17,341 nucleotides of DNA from an uncultured Alphaproteobacteria bacterium. Lineage in GTDB: Bacteria; Pseudomonadota; Alphaproteobacteria; CAAHEQ01; UBA3637. Under the pieces are notes generated by a model that had not been told where the DNA came from, searched no databases, and worked only from the letters and a program-made list of their open reading frames with translations. Shown here piece by piece: positions 1 through 6,476 of this stretch (the stretch's first letter is position 1; each line of letters opens with the position of its first letter). The stretch covers positions 1 through 17,341 of the forward strand of contig CALXTZ010000017.1 of the NCBI GenBank assembly GCA_944391545.1, written 5' to 3'. The translations under genes and the position numbers were made by a program.

Positions 1-218
1 CGCCATTCAGCCGTCACGTCAGCTTTGAAATAGTTGTTCAAACGGAAACCCGTTCCGACACCAAACAAAGCGGCGTTATCTGTTCTGCCGGTACCCATAG
101 AATAACCAGCGTCTACTTTAACATACCCATCGTCATAATAGGATGTTTGAGCAGAAGCTGCTGAGGCAACCGTCAATGCTGTTAAAACAGCAAGTGTTGA
201 CAAAAGATATTTCTTCAT
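1..218 (-). CDS. Outer-membrane beta-barrel protein, 3'-truncated by window edge
   Basis: Only the first 72 codons are inside the window. The start ATG (216-218) follows an AGGAG ribosome binding site about 7 nt upstream. The product opens with a clear Sec signal peptide (MKKYLLSTLAVL, then a small-residue stretch ending in ASA|QT), so cleavage is expected around residue 23. The mature part begins with tyrosine- and aspartate-rich sequence, then alternating hydrophobic/polar strands with glycines (GYVKVDAGYSMGTG, FGVGTGFRLNNYFKADV). This is the look of the first strands of small OmpA/OmpW-like or opacity-type barrels. I infer an outer-membrane protein and cannot name a family. The stop lies outside the window. 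Confidence 0.75.
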   Translation of the reverse strand, partial: MKKYLLSTLAVLTALTVASAASAQTSYYDDGYVKVDAGYSMGTGRTDNAALFGVGTGFRLNNYFKADVTAEW

Positions 219-255
219 TTTTAACTCCTTTTTTATCAAATATGAAGTACAACAG

Positions 256-270
256 TTGCTACTTTAGCAA
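256..270. promoter_or_regulatory. Perfect inverted repeat in the leader of the left-edge OMP gene
   Basis: TTGCTA-CTT-TAGCAA is a perfect 6-bp inverted repeat with a 3-nt spacer, about 40 nt upstream of the OMP start codon (218, minus strand). It could be a small operator or an mRNA hairpin. A second, weaker inverted repeat (CAAC-AAAAA-GTTG, around 290-302) lies just upstream. No regulator can be assigned from sequence alone. Confidence 0.3.
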
Positions 271-369
271 TAAGAAAAATCATTTGTCTACAACAAAAAG
301 TTGTTTTTGTGAAAAAAAATAGTAAAATATGTTCGGCACAATAAACATGTATGATTTTTGCTTTTAAGC

Positions 370-398
370 TTGAAAAAAAACACCTTTTTACATACAAT
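370..398 (+). promoter_or_regulatory. Sigma-70-type promoter for the bPH2 gene
   Basis: TTGAAA (370-375), a 17-nt spacer and TACAAT (393-398) match a housekeeping promoter well (5/6 in each box). The predicted start near 405 would give a leader of about 28 nt before the ATG at 434. The surrounding DNA is very AT-rich, so chance matches are more likely here than elsewhere. Confidence 0.55.
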
Positions 399-433
399 AC
401 AAAAAGTTTTTGATAACAAAAAAGGGTCAAATC

Positions 434-880
434 ATGAAAAATGAAGATATTTTACGCGGTATGCTCGAATCTAATGAACAATTTTACTGGCAAGTAACCG
501 GTTCAATTCGTGATTGGAAGTACAATCCATTTAATTGGATTCTCGCCGTGTGCACGTTGGGACTGTATCTGTGGGGGTTACATTTATACCGGACGTACCG
601 TTATTATGTTTTAACGTCCAGTCGCTTTATTATTATTTCGGGAATTTTGGGGCGCCAAGTCGATGAAATTGAATTATTCCGTATTGTGGACAGCAAAACG
701 GTGCAGTCTTTAGTTGATCGGTGGGCTGATTTGGGAACGATTATTGTTTCTTCGACAGATAAAACAGGGATTGCAACAATGAAAAAAATTCCGGAACCGC
801 ATTTGGTTCGCGATTCCTTGCGCCAAACTTATATGAAAGCGCGAAATGCGCGCGGAACGGTTGTTTTGGAACAATCATAA
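434..880 (+). CDS. Small membrane protein with bacterial PH-like (bPH2/YdbS-type, DUF304) domain
   Basis: 148 residues. A hydrophobic segment around residues 28-50 (NWILAVCTLGLYLWGL) is followed by the bPH2 pattern: a YVLTSSRFIIISGILGR strand pair, then DEIELFRIVD, the usual Y-x-LT-x-x-R-[IL] ... G ... DEI-L-x-x-I signature of the YdbS/DUF304 family. The fold is seen in many bacterial membrane proteins of poorly known function; a role in membrane or envelope association is all that can be said. An in-frame TTG at 410 would add 8 residues, but the ATG at 434 follows an AGGG at a usable distance and begins a better protein, so I chose it. The gene has its own promoter and terminator and looks monocistronic. 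Confidence 0.75.
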   Translation: MKNEDILRGMLESNEQFYWQVTGSIRDWKYNPFNWILAVCTLGLYLWGLHLYRTYRYYVLTSSRFIIISGILGRQVDEIELFRIVDSKTVQSLVDRWADLGTIIVSSTDKTGIATMKKIPEPHLVRDSLRQTYMKARNARGTVVLEQS

Positions 881-901
881 ATCTTTTGCTGGTCAACGAA
901 G

Positions 902-927
902 CCGCCTTGTTTCAAGGCGGTTTTTTT
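902..927 (+). terminator. Intrinsic terminator after the bPH2 gene
   Basis: CCGCCTTG (902-909) pairs perfectly with CAAGGCGG (913-920) around a 3-nt loop, followed by seven T residues. It lies 21 nt past the stop codon of the upstream gene. Confidence 0.9.
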
Positions 928-1203
928 AATGTATTTTTCTTTTTGAAATTTTTTTTGTAATAAAGTGAAATATTTATTGAATATTTCTTCTTTTTTCTTA
1001 ACATCTTTTCTGAAAAATGTACTATCCGATTGAAAAATAAGGTTAATTTTGAATTTATACAAAGGCGTTTTTCTTTTTTTAGAAAAAAATATTTTTAAAA
1101 ATCAAACAGTTAATAAGTGTTGACATTTATTTTAAAGTGTGTTTACGATGGTATGTACCCTTTCAGGGGAGATTTGTTTTAAAACAAAAAAGGAGAATAC
1201 ATT
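928..1203. other. AT-rich intergenic region with OMP promoter and leader palindrome
   Basis: No coding sequence is supported here. About 930-1110 is A/T-tract-rich DNA with no recognisable element. The right part holds the promoter of the downstream OMP gene (1120-1149). A perfect 16-bp palindrome (TTTGTTTTAAAACAAA, 1173-1188) lies in the 5' leader just before the ribosome binding site. The palindrome could form a weak A-U hairpin in the mRNA next to the Shine-Dalgarno sequence. Confidence 0.5.
1120..1149 (+). promoter_or_regulatory. Promoter of the 1204-1974 OMP gene
   Basis: A perfect TTGACA (1120-1125) is followed after 18 nt by TACGAT (1144-1149), a 4/6 match to the -10 consensus. The predicted start near 1156 gives a leader of about 48 nt that contains the 1173-1188 palindrome. 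A strong -35 with a weak -10 is plausible for a regulated OMP gene. Confidence 0.5.
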
Positions 1204-1974
1204 ATGAAGTTATCAACAGTTTTATTATCATCAGCTTTTGTTTTGGTAGCGAGCGGTGCTTTTGCTGCCGAAGTGACACATCCGTTCTATGTACCGGAAC
1301 AAGGGGATGTGATGTCGGACACGACTTATACGTTTGCTTCGCGGGATTATGATGATGTTGCTGAATTTACGGACAACACGTTAAGCGAAAAAATTTCCGT
1401 CGGTGTTTACAAAGATTTGGCTGTTTATGTAACAGGTTCCAATTCATGGACACGTTTTAATCCGGATCAGGGTTCTGCCGAAAATGAGGACAGAAACTTG
1501 GCATGGAATGTGGGCGCGACGTATAATTTAGTCAATACGGGCAAAGCATTCGTTCAAGTAGACGCTAATTACGGTCAAAGAGAAAATTGGGCGGATGTCG
1601 GCGAATATAAAGCTGTTGGTGTTGCCTTAAAAGGCGGTTATGACTTCGGTTGGGCAATGCCGTACGCGAAAGTAACGGGTGAGTTCCCGGTGGCTCAATC
1701 GAAACAAAGCACGAATGATCCGATTTACAACGCTTATGTCGGAGCGTATCGGTTGTTTGCGGATAAAGTGGCCGTTGACGCCGGTGTGAACTACGGTTGG
1801 AATAAAAATGACGACGGCAAAGATTGGTCTGTCGTTGCTCGGGTAGATTACTTGTTTACGGACAAGATTTCGGCAGGTGTTTTTGGATCGTATATGTTTG
1901 ACGGCCGTGAAGATGATTTCGATACCGATTATGATGGGTATACGGTTGGTTTAAATTTAAAAGCCGCTTTCTAA
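1204..1974 (+). CDS. Outer-membrane beta-barrel protein
   Basis: 256 residues starting at an ATG 8 nt after an AAGGAG ribosome binding site. A Sec signal peptide (MKLSTVLLSSAFVLVASGAFA|AE) precedes a mature chain of repeated amphipathic strands separated by short charged loops (for example VAVDAGVNYGW, WSVVARVDYLF, ISAGVFGSYMF, YTVGLNLKAAF). It ends in phenylalanine, the usual BAM-recognised C-terminal residue of outer-membrane barrels. Size and strand number suggest a 10-12 strand porin-like barrel, with acidic periplasmic or extracellular turns (DGREDDFDTDYDG). The exact family is not recognised. The gene stands alone between a promoter and a terminator, convergent with leuS. Confidence 0.8.
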   Translation: MKLSTVLLSSAFVLVASGAFAAEVTHPFYVPEQGDVMSDTTYTFASRDYDDVAEFTDNTLSEKISVGVYKDLAVYVTGSNSWTRFNPDQGSAENEDRNLAWNVGATYNLVNTGKAFVQVDANYGQRENWADVGEYKAVGVALKGGYDFGWAMPYAKVTGEFPVAQSKQSTNDPIYNAYVGAYRLFADKVAVDAGVNYGWNKNDDGKDWSVVARVDYLFTDKISAGVFGSYMFDGREDDFDTDYDGYTVGLNLKAAF

Positions 1975-1994
1975 TCGGAAGAAAGAGAAACAAA

Positions 1995-2023
1995 AAAACC
2001 GCTCCGTTTGGGGCGGTTTTTCT
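1995..2023. terminator. Bidirectional intrinsic terminator between OMP gene and leuS
   Basis: CCGCTCC (1999-2005) pairs with GGGGCGG (2010-2016, one G-U) around GTTT. It is flanked by an A-run on the left and a T-run on the right, so it can end transcripts of both convergent genes. It lies 20 nt past the OMP stop and just beyond the leuS stop at 2028. Confidence 0.85.
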
Positions 2024-2027
2024 ATTT

Positions 2028-4550
2028 TTATTTTATCACGATGTTCAATAAGCGATTGGGGACGTAAATCACTTTAACGATTTGCTTGCCCGCAATATAT
2101 TCTTGAACACGCTGTTCCTGTTGCGCCAATGCCAAGACATCGTCTTGTGGGGCATTGACGGGAACCATGATATTGGCCCGTTTCTTGCCCATGATTTGGA
2201 CAACGATTTCCACTTCGTCTTCCTGCAACAGGCTTTCATCGTATGTCGGCCACGGTGCATAAGCAACGCCGTCCGTGTGACCCAGCTTTTCCCATAATTC
2301 TTCGCTGATGTGCGGTGTAATCGGCGCCATCAATAACACAAAAGCTTCCATAACGGATTTGTTGACGGTTTCAGCCTTATAAATGGCGTTGGTCAACTCC
2401 ATCATCTTGGCAATTGCCGTGTTAAAGGACAGGTTTTCCATGTCCTGCGTTACGGATTTAATCGCTTTATGCGCAAGCTTTGTGACACCTTCATCTCCGC
2501 CGTTTTCAACGATTTTGCCGGACAAAGCATCGCCGTCCATAAACATCGCCCAAACACGTTTCATAAACCGGAAAGCCCCGTTAATGCCTTCGTTTGTCCA
2601 GGGTTTTTCAGCTTCAACCGGTCCCATGAACATTTCATATAAACGAATGGTGTCGGCACCGTATTCTTTGACGACATCGTCCGGGTTAACTACGTTGTAT
2701 CGAGACTTGCTCATTTTTTCAATTTGTGTATTGACTTTGACGCCGGTTTCTTTCACGAAATAAGAATCGCCACGTTTTTCAACCTGATGCGGGTAATAAT
2801 ACTTTCCGTTATCGTCTTGATAAGAATACGCCAAAATCATCCCTTGGTTGAATAAGCGCTTAAACGGTTCTTTCGTCGATACCAACCCGGCATCGAACAA
2901 CACTTTGTGCCAGAAGCGCGCATACAACAAATGCAAAACGGCATGTTCGGCTCCGCCGATGTACATATCGACCGGCATCCAATAACTTTCAGCTTCTTTG
3001 CTCCACGCCTGTTGATCATTTTTCGGATCGGTAAAGCGCAAGAAATACCAGCTGGAACCCGCCCATTGCGGCATCGTGTTTGTTTCACGTTTTGCCGGTT
3101 TTCCCGTTTCGGGATCAGTCGTGTTCACCCAATCGGTTGCGCGTGCCAGAGGCGGTTCTCCGTCTTCGGTCGGCTTGAAGTCCGTCATCGGCGGCAACAA
3201 AACAGGCAGATCTTTCATCGGAACAGCCTTTACGGAACCATCTTCCAAATGTAAAATCGGGAACGGTTCTCCCCAATAGCGTTGGCGGGCAAACAGCCAA
3301 TCACGCAGTTTATAGTTGACGGTTCCTTTGCCGAGACCGCGTTCGGCCAGCCAATCTGTCATGGCTTTTTTGGATTGTTCCACATGCATCCCGTTTAAAA
3401 AGCCCGAATTCACTAAAACTCCGTCGCCTTCATAAGCCGTTTCGGAAATATCGCCGCCTTCAATGACCTGAATAATCGGCAAATTGAATTTTTTGGCAAA
3501 GTCATAGTCGCGTTGGTCATGCGCCGGCACAGCCATAATGGCGCCATATCCGTAATCGCCCAATACGTAATCGGCAATGTAAATCGGAATTTTGCGTCCG
3601 TCAACCGGATTGACCGCATAAGCTCCCGTGAAAGCACCGGTTTTTTCTTTGTCTTCTTTCATCCGGTCTTGAGCGGACTTTTTGGCCGCCGCCTCCACAT
3701 AAGCATCAACTTCGGTCTTTTGTTCCGGCGTTGTAATTTCTTTCACCAAAGCATGTTCCGGCGCCAACACGCAATAAGTTGCTCCGAACAATGTGTCCGG
3801 GCGGGTTGTGTAAACCGTAAATGTTTTGTTGGTGCCGTCGACTTTAAAATCGACGTCGGCGCCCGTTGATTTGCCGATCCATTCCCGTTGCATGGTTTTA
3901 ATGCCCTCGGGCCAATCAACATCGTCTAAATCTTGCAACAACCGTTCGGCATAAGCCGTGATTTTTAACATCCATTGCCGCATCGGTTTGCGAATGACTT
4001 CATCACCGGTTTCGACATATTTACCGTCTTTGACTTCTTCGTTTGCCAGCACGGTTCCCATTTTGGGACACCAGTTAACCGGCACTTCGACTTCATAAGC
4101 CAATCCTTTTTCGAACAAAACGGAGAAAATCCATTGCGTCCATTTATAATAGCTTTCATCAATGGTTGAAATTTCACGATCCCAATCATACGAAAATCCG
4201 ACGTTTTTCAATTGATCGCGGAAATGGGCGCAGTTTTTGCGCGTGATTTCGGCCGGATGAGTCCCCGTGCGCATAGCATACCGTTCCGCTGGCAAACCGA
4301 ACGCATCCCACCCCATCGGATGCAATACGTTAAAGCCTTGCATGCGTTTATAACGGGCAATGATATCGGAAGCCGTATACCCTTCCTCGTGACCGACATG
4401 CAGACCGTCGCCCGACGGGTAGGGGAACATGTCCAAAACATAATACTTGGGTTTATTGGGATCGACTTCGCACTTAAAAGTCTTTTCATCTTCCCATTTT
4501 TGATGCCATTTCTGTTCGATTTTCGTAAAGTCGTAATTTGATTCAGCCAT
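2028..4550 (-). CDS. leuS: Leucyl-tRNA synthetase
   Basis: 840 residues; charges tRNA-Leu with leucine in the cytoplasm. The class I signature is present: HVGH at residues 51-54 after PYPSGDGL, and KMSKS at 612-616. The inserted CP1 editing domain has the threonine-rich TTRPDTLFGAT motif, and the C-terminal anticodon-binding region is complete. The start ATG has a GGAG 8 nt upstream. Oddity: segments such as HVGHEEGYTASDI, YYKWTQWIF and PVNWCPKMGTVLANEEV match the form I know from Bacillus and Bacteroidetes LeuRS. The usual gamma/alphaproteobacterial form has H(I/M)GHVRNYT and VNWDPVDQTVLANEQV. That suggests replacement by horizontal transfer, or a lineage with this variant. Function itself is not in doubt. 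Confidence 0.97.
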   Translation of the reverse strand: MAESNYDFTKIEQKWHQKWEDEKTFKCEVDPNKPKYYVLDMFPYPSGDGLHVGHEEGYTASDIIARYKRMQGFNVLHPMGWDAFGLPAERYAMRTGTHPAEITRKNCAHFRDQLKNVGFSYDWDREISTIDESYYKWTQWIFSVLFEKGLAYEVEVPVNWCPKMGTVLANEEVKDGKYVETGDEVIRKPMRQWMLKITAYAERLLQDLDDVDWPEGIKTMQREWIGKSTGADVDFKVDGTNKTFTVYTTRPDTLFGATYCVLAPEHALVKEITTPEQKTEVDAYVEAAAKKSAQDRMKEDKEKTGAFTGAYAVNPVDGRKIPIYIADYVLGDYGYGAIMAVPAHDQRDYDFAKKFNLPIIQVIEGGDISETAYEGDGVLVNSGFLNGMHVEQSKKAMTDWLAERGLGKGTVNYKLRDWLFARQRYWGEPFPILHLEDGSVKAVPMKDLPVLLPPMTDFKPTEDGEPPLARATDWVNTTDPETGKPAKRETNTMPQWAGSSWYFLRFTDPKNDQQAWSKEAESYWMPVDMYIGGAEHAVLHLLYARFWHKVLFDAGLVSTKEPFKRLFNQGMILAYSYQDDNGKYYYPHQVEKRGDSYFVKETGVKVNTQIEKMSKSRYNVVNPDDVVKEYGADTIRLYEMFMGPVEAEKPWTNEGINGAFRFMKRVWAMFMDGDALSGKIVENGGDEGVTKLAHKAIKSVTQDMENLSFNTAIAKMMELTNAIYKAETVNKSVMEAFVLLMAPITPHISEELWEKLGHTDGVAYAPWPTYDESLLQEDEVEIVVQIMGKKRANIMVPVNAPQDDVLALAQQEQRVQEYIAGKQIVKVIYVPNRLLNIVIK

Positions 4551-4581
4551 TTAAAAACTCCATAAAATTTTGAATGGGAAA

Positions 4582-4610
4582 AATGTACCATAAAAGCCGG
4601 CGTCGTGCAA
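4582..4610 (-). promoter_or_regulatory. Promoter of leuS
   Basis: On the minus strand TTGCAC (4605-4610), a 17-nt spacer and TACATT (4582-4587) form a plausible sigma-70 promoter. It implies a leader of about 25 nt before the leuS ATG at 4550, with no room for a T-box or leader-peptide attenuator. Confidence 0.5.
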
Positions 4611-4664
4611 GGCTTTATCCGACTTGTTTTTCCTGTTCCGGGTTAAATGCGCGCGGAAAAAGAG

Positions 4665-4693
4665 TTGAAGAATCTCTTCAGATGGTATAGACT
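4665..4693 (+). promoter_or_regulatory. Promoter of the structured RNA
   Basis: TTGAAG (4665-4670), a 17-nt spacer and TAGACT (4688-4693). TATAGA at 4686-4691 with a 15-nt spacer is the alternative register. The predicted start is about 4699. The -35 box sits inside a small inverted repeat (AAGAG...CTCTT). The promoter is divergent from that of leuS. Confidence 0.45.
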
Positions 4694-4824
4694 GACGACA
4701 AGTGCAAAAGTGTGTCTTTTGCGTCACGGGGTGAGTTACCTCGGGGGAATTAGAACGCCCTTGCAGTAAGTAGTCCGGCGAAGACTAACAAAAATCGCCG
4801 CACCTTCCAAAAGGAAGGAGAGCG

Positions 4825-4860
4825 GTGAATATGTTGAATAAATCGCTCCGTACTTACTGA
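4825..4860 (+). CDS. Possible 9-11 codon leader peptide inside the structured RNA
   Basis: GTG (4825) and ATG (4831) are in the same frame and run to TGA (4858-4860). They encode VNMLNKSLRTY or MLNKSLRTY. An unusually strong Shine-Dalgarno-like AAGGAAGGAG (4811-4820) ends 4 nt before the GTG and 10 nt before the ATG. The ribosome binding site is partly buried in the CCTTCC/GGAAGG hairpin and is also complementary over 9 nt to TCTCCTTCC (4871-4879). No codon is strikingly repeated, so a classical amino-acid attenuator is not obvious. A chance mini-ORF within a non-coding RNA is a real alternative. Confidence 0.3.
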   Translation: MNMLNKSLRTY

Positions 4861-4877
4861 CGGGTTCTAATCTCCTT

Positions 4878-4911
4878 CCACCTTTGGAATTGGTCCAAAG
4901 GTGGCTTTTTT
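4878..4911 (+). terminator. Strong intrinsic terminator ending the structured RNA
   Basis: A perfect 11-bp stem (CCACCTTTGGA 4878-4888 with TCCAAAGGTGG 4894-4904) and 5-nt loop is followed by C and six T residues. It lies only 8 nt ahead of the ribosome binding site of the XRE gene, so it either insulates that gene or gates read-through into it. Confidence 0.92.
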
Positions 4912-4927
4912 ACGATCCGGAGGAAAA

Positions 4928-5305
4928 ATGATTGTGAAGAAAGAAGACGGTGCCTTCTATAAAACGATGGGAAGACGGTTGCACCTTTTGCGAAAAATGA
5001 AAAAGATTTCTTTGGAACAAGCCGCGCAACATTTGAATATCAGCACGTACCTGATGCACCGTTATGAAACGGGGTTGTCGGCTATTCCCGTTGTTCGGTT
5101 GGTGCAATTATGTGATTTGTTGCGTACATGCATTTTTGATGTCGTCTGTGATGAAGAAAAAATGATTGCGACAATTTCGCAATATGAAATTCTGGCCGCG
5201 TATGAACAATTGGACAAAGAGATGCAGGAAAAAGTTTTTTATTTGATTCGTCAATTGGCTATTGATAACGCAAAGCGTCAATCGGATCCAGCTTCATCGC
5301 TTTAA
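4928..5305 (+). CDS. XRE-family helix-turn-helix transcriptional regulator
   Basis: 125 residues. The N-terminal DNA-binding domain spans about residues 12-72: an initial helix (MGRRLHLLRKMKK), then the helix-turn-helix ISLEQAAQHLNISTYLMHRYETG at about 27-49 and a closing helix (VVRLVQLCDLL). This is the Cro/CI (HTH_3) pattern. The C-terminal half is helical (YEILAAYEQLDKEMQEKVFYLIRQLAI) and probably dimerises; no effector domain is visible. The ATG at 4928 has GGAGG 4 nt upstream, so I prefer it over an upstream in-frame start at 4901 that would lie inside the terminator. Read-through of that terminator seems to be the only route of expression unless a promoter is hidden there. The last 47 bp overlap the end of the convergent permease gene. 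Confidence 0.8.
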   Translation: MIVKKEDGAFYKTMGRRLHLLRKMKKISLEQAAQHLNISTYLMHRYETGLSAIPVVRLVQLCDLLRTCIFDVVCDEEKMIATISQYEILAAYEQLDKEMQEKVFYLIRQLAIDNAKRQSDPASSL

Positions 5306-6476
5306 TGGCTGGGAATAAGCCTGAGGCAACACCGACCACGACGGCAACCGAAAATGATAAAACGACTGTCCAAATCGAAATCGGGACATCTTTTTCAAAA
5401 ATGTAACCGCCGATTTGCGAGGCGCCGATACCGATAACCAATCCCATCAGGCTGCCCATAAATGAAATCAAAATCGATTCGACCAAAAATTGAATCATGA
5501 TCCATCGGTTGGGTGCGCCTAAAGCTTTGCGGGTACCGATTTCCCGTGTTCTTTCGGTAACGGATACCAACATCATGTTCATAATGCCGATGCTACCCAC
5601 AATCAAGGAAATGGAAGCGATGGCCGCTAATAATAACGACAGGTAAAATCCGACTTTTTTGACTTGTTCCACCAATTCGGCCATGTTGCGGATGGTAAAA
5701 TCATCTTCTTGTGTGTCTTTCAAATGATGCCGGGCGCGCAACAAATACGTCACGCGTTGCAAAACGGCATCCAATTTGTCTTCGCTGTTGACTTTAACAA
5801 ATCCGATGCTGACCATTTGAGGTCGTCTGGCACCGCGAATTTTTTGGCGCAGCGTGCTGAACGGCATCATAATCAGGTTGTCTTGGTCATCTCCGGTTAA
5901 TCCCGGTCCTTTGGCTTTGAGCGTCCCGATGACCATAAACGGAATGTTTTGCAATCTCACACTTTTACCGATAGGATCTTCGAACCCGAATAATTCATCA
6001 ACGACGGTTTGTCCCAACACGACATAGGAAGCCGCCGATTTTAAATCCCGTTCCGTAAACATAATGCCGCGGTCGATTTCCCAGTTCCCGACATCCAAAT
6101 AATCAGGCGTCGTTCCCATTGCGTTGACACTCCAGTTATTTTTGCCGTACACGGCCTGAACACCCGATTGTGTTGCATAGGATGTTGTCACTACATCTTT
6201 TAAATCTTTCATGGCATCCATGTCTTGCCGGCTGACGGTCGGACGTCCCATGGCTGTTCGAACACCGCCCGAAGTGGATGCGCCGGGCAAAACGATTAAT
6301 AAATTGCCGCCCATGCTTTCAAAGCTTTCGTCAATCACGTTTTGAACGGTCTGTCCGACGGCGACCATCAACACCACTGCCGCAACTCCGATCATGATGC
6401 CGAGTGTGGTTAAGAACGTTCGCATTTTATAAGCGGTAATCGAAATCCAAGCTTCGGAAAAAATCAATCTAAACAT
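5259..6476 (-). CDS. MacB/FtsX-like ABC transporter permease
   Basis: 405 residues, permease half of a MacAB-type system. The order is a cytoplasmic N-terminus with MRTFLTTLGIMIGVAAVVLMVAVG (TM1), a large periplasmic domain (about residues 45-280), then three more membrane helices (VGFYLSLLLAAIASISLIVGSIGIMNMM; two further segments). It ends in the family hallmark DPIDALRYQ. The FtsX motif before TM3 (VTERTREIGTRKALGA) is intact. The ATG at 6474-6476 lies inside the end of the ATPase gene (8-nt overlap) with GGAG upstream; an upstream in-frame start at 6533 has no such support. E. coli MacB carries ATPase and permease in one chain, whereas here they are separate. The C-terminal end overlaps the convergent XRE gene by 47 bp. 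Confidence 0.9.
   Translation of the reverse strand: MFRLIFSEAWISITAYKMRTFLTTLGIMIGVAAVVLMVAVGQTVQNVIDESFESMGGNLLIVLPGASTSGGVRTAMGRPTVSRQDMDAMKDLKDVVTTSYATQSGVQAVYGKNNWSVNAMGTTPDYLDVGNWEIDRGIMFTERDLKSAASYVVLGQTVVDELFGFEDPIGKSVRLQNIPFMVIGTLKAKGPGLTGDDQDNLIMMPFSTLRQKIRGARRPQMVSIGFVKVNSEDKLDAVLQRVTYLLRARHHLKDTQEDDFTIRNMAELVEQVKKVGFYLSLLLAAIASISLIVGSIGIMNMMLVSVTERTREIGTRKALGAPNRWIMIQFLVESILISFMGSLMGLVIGIGASQIGGYIFEKDVPISIWTVVLSFSVAVVVGVASGLFPAIKAMKLDPIDALRYQ

Larger units (their letters stand above)
4699..4911 (+). ncRNA. Structured RNA, free-standing sRNA or leader of the XRE gene; identity unresolved
   Basis: About 210 nt between a promoter and an intrinsic terminator with dense, well-matched pairing. 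A 5' hairpin is GCAAAAG (4704-4710)/CTTTTGC (4716-4722). A long closing stem joins ATTAGAAC (4749-4756) to GTTCTAAT (4864-4871), extended inward by CAGTAAGTA (4764-4772)/TACTTACTG (4851-4859). Inside are three hairpins: CGGCGA (4776-4781)/TCGCCG (4795-4800); CCTTCC (4803-4808)/GGAAGG (4813-4818) with an AAAA loop; and GAGCG (4820-4824)/CGCTC (4844-4848). The long stem with an interior domain is broadly reminiscent of 6S RNA. I cannot match conserved 6S bubble sequence, and no SRP, tmRNA or RNase P core motif is present. It may be a free sRNA or an attenuator leader of the XRE gene 17 nt beyond the terminator. Confidence 0.6.

Noticed and set aside
1098..1124. CtrA-type TTAA-N7-TTAA site upstream of the OMP gene
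   Set aside because: TTAA half-sites exist but spacing and second half do not fit; the region is AT-rich and such half-sites are frequent by chance.
2383..4541. Several 60-125 codon frames antisense or out of frame within leuS
   Set aside because: They have no ribosome binding site or recognisable domain and sit entirely in a well-supported synthetase gene.
2028..4700. T-box or leucine attenuator upstream of leuS
   Set aside because: The predicted leuS leader is only about 25 nt; the structured RNA nearby is on the opposite strand and transcribed away from leuS.
4864..4872. tRNA/tmRNA-like T-loop sequence (GTTCTAATC) in the structured RNA
   Set aside because: The T-stem is imperfect, position 57 is a pyrimidine, no matching acceptor 5' strand or CCA context was found, and the bases pair perfectly with 4749-4756 instead. 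No tmRNA tag or GATTCGAC motif is present.
4699..4911. SRP RNA or RNase P RNA
   Set aside because: Neither the GGTCAGGTCCGGAAGGAAGCAGC core of SRP RNA nor the conserved GAGGAAAGTCC region of RNase P occurs; AGTCCGG at 4773-4778 is a chance match.
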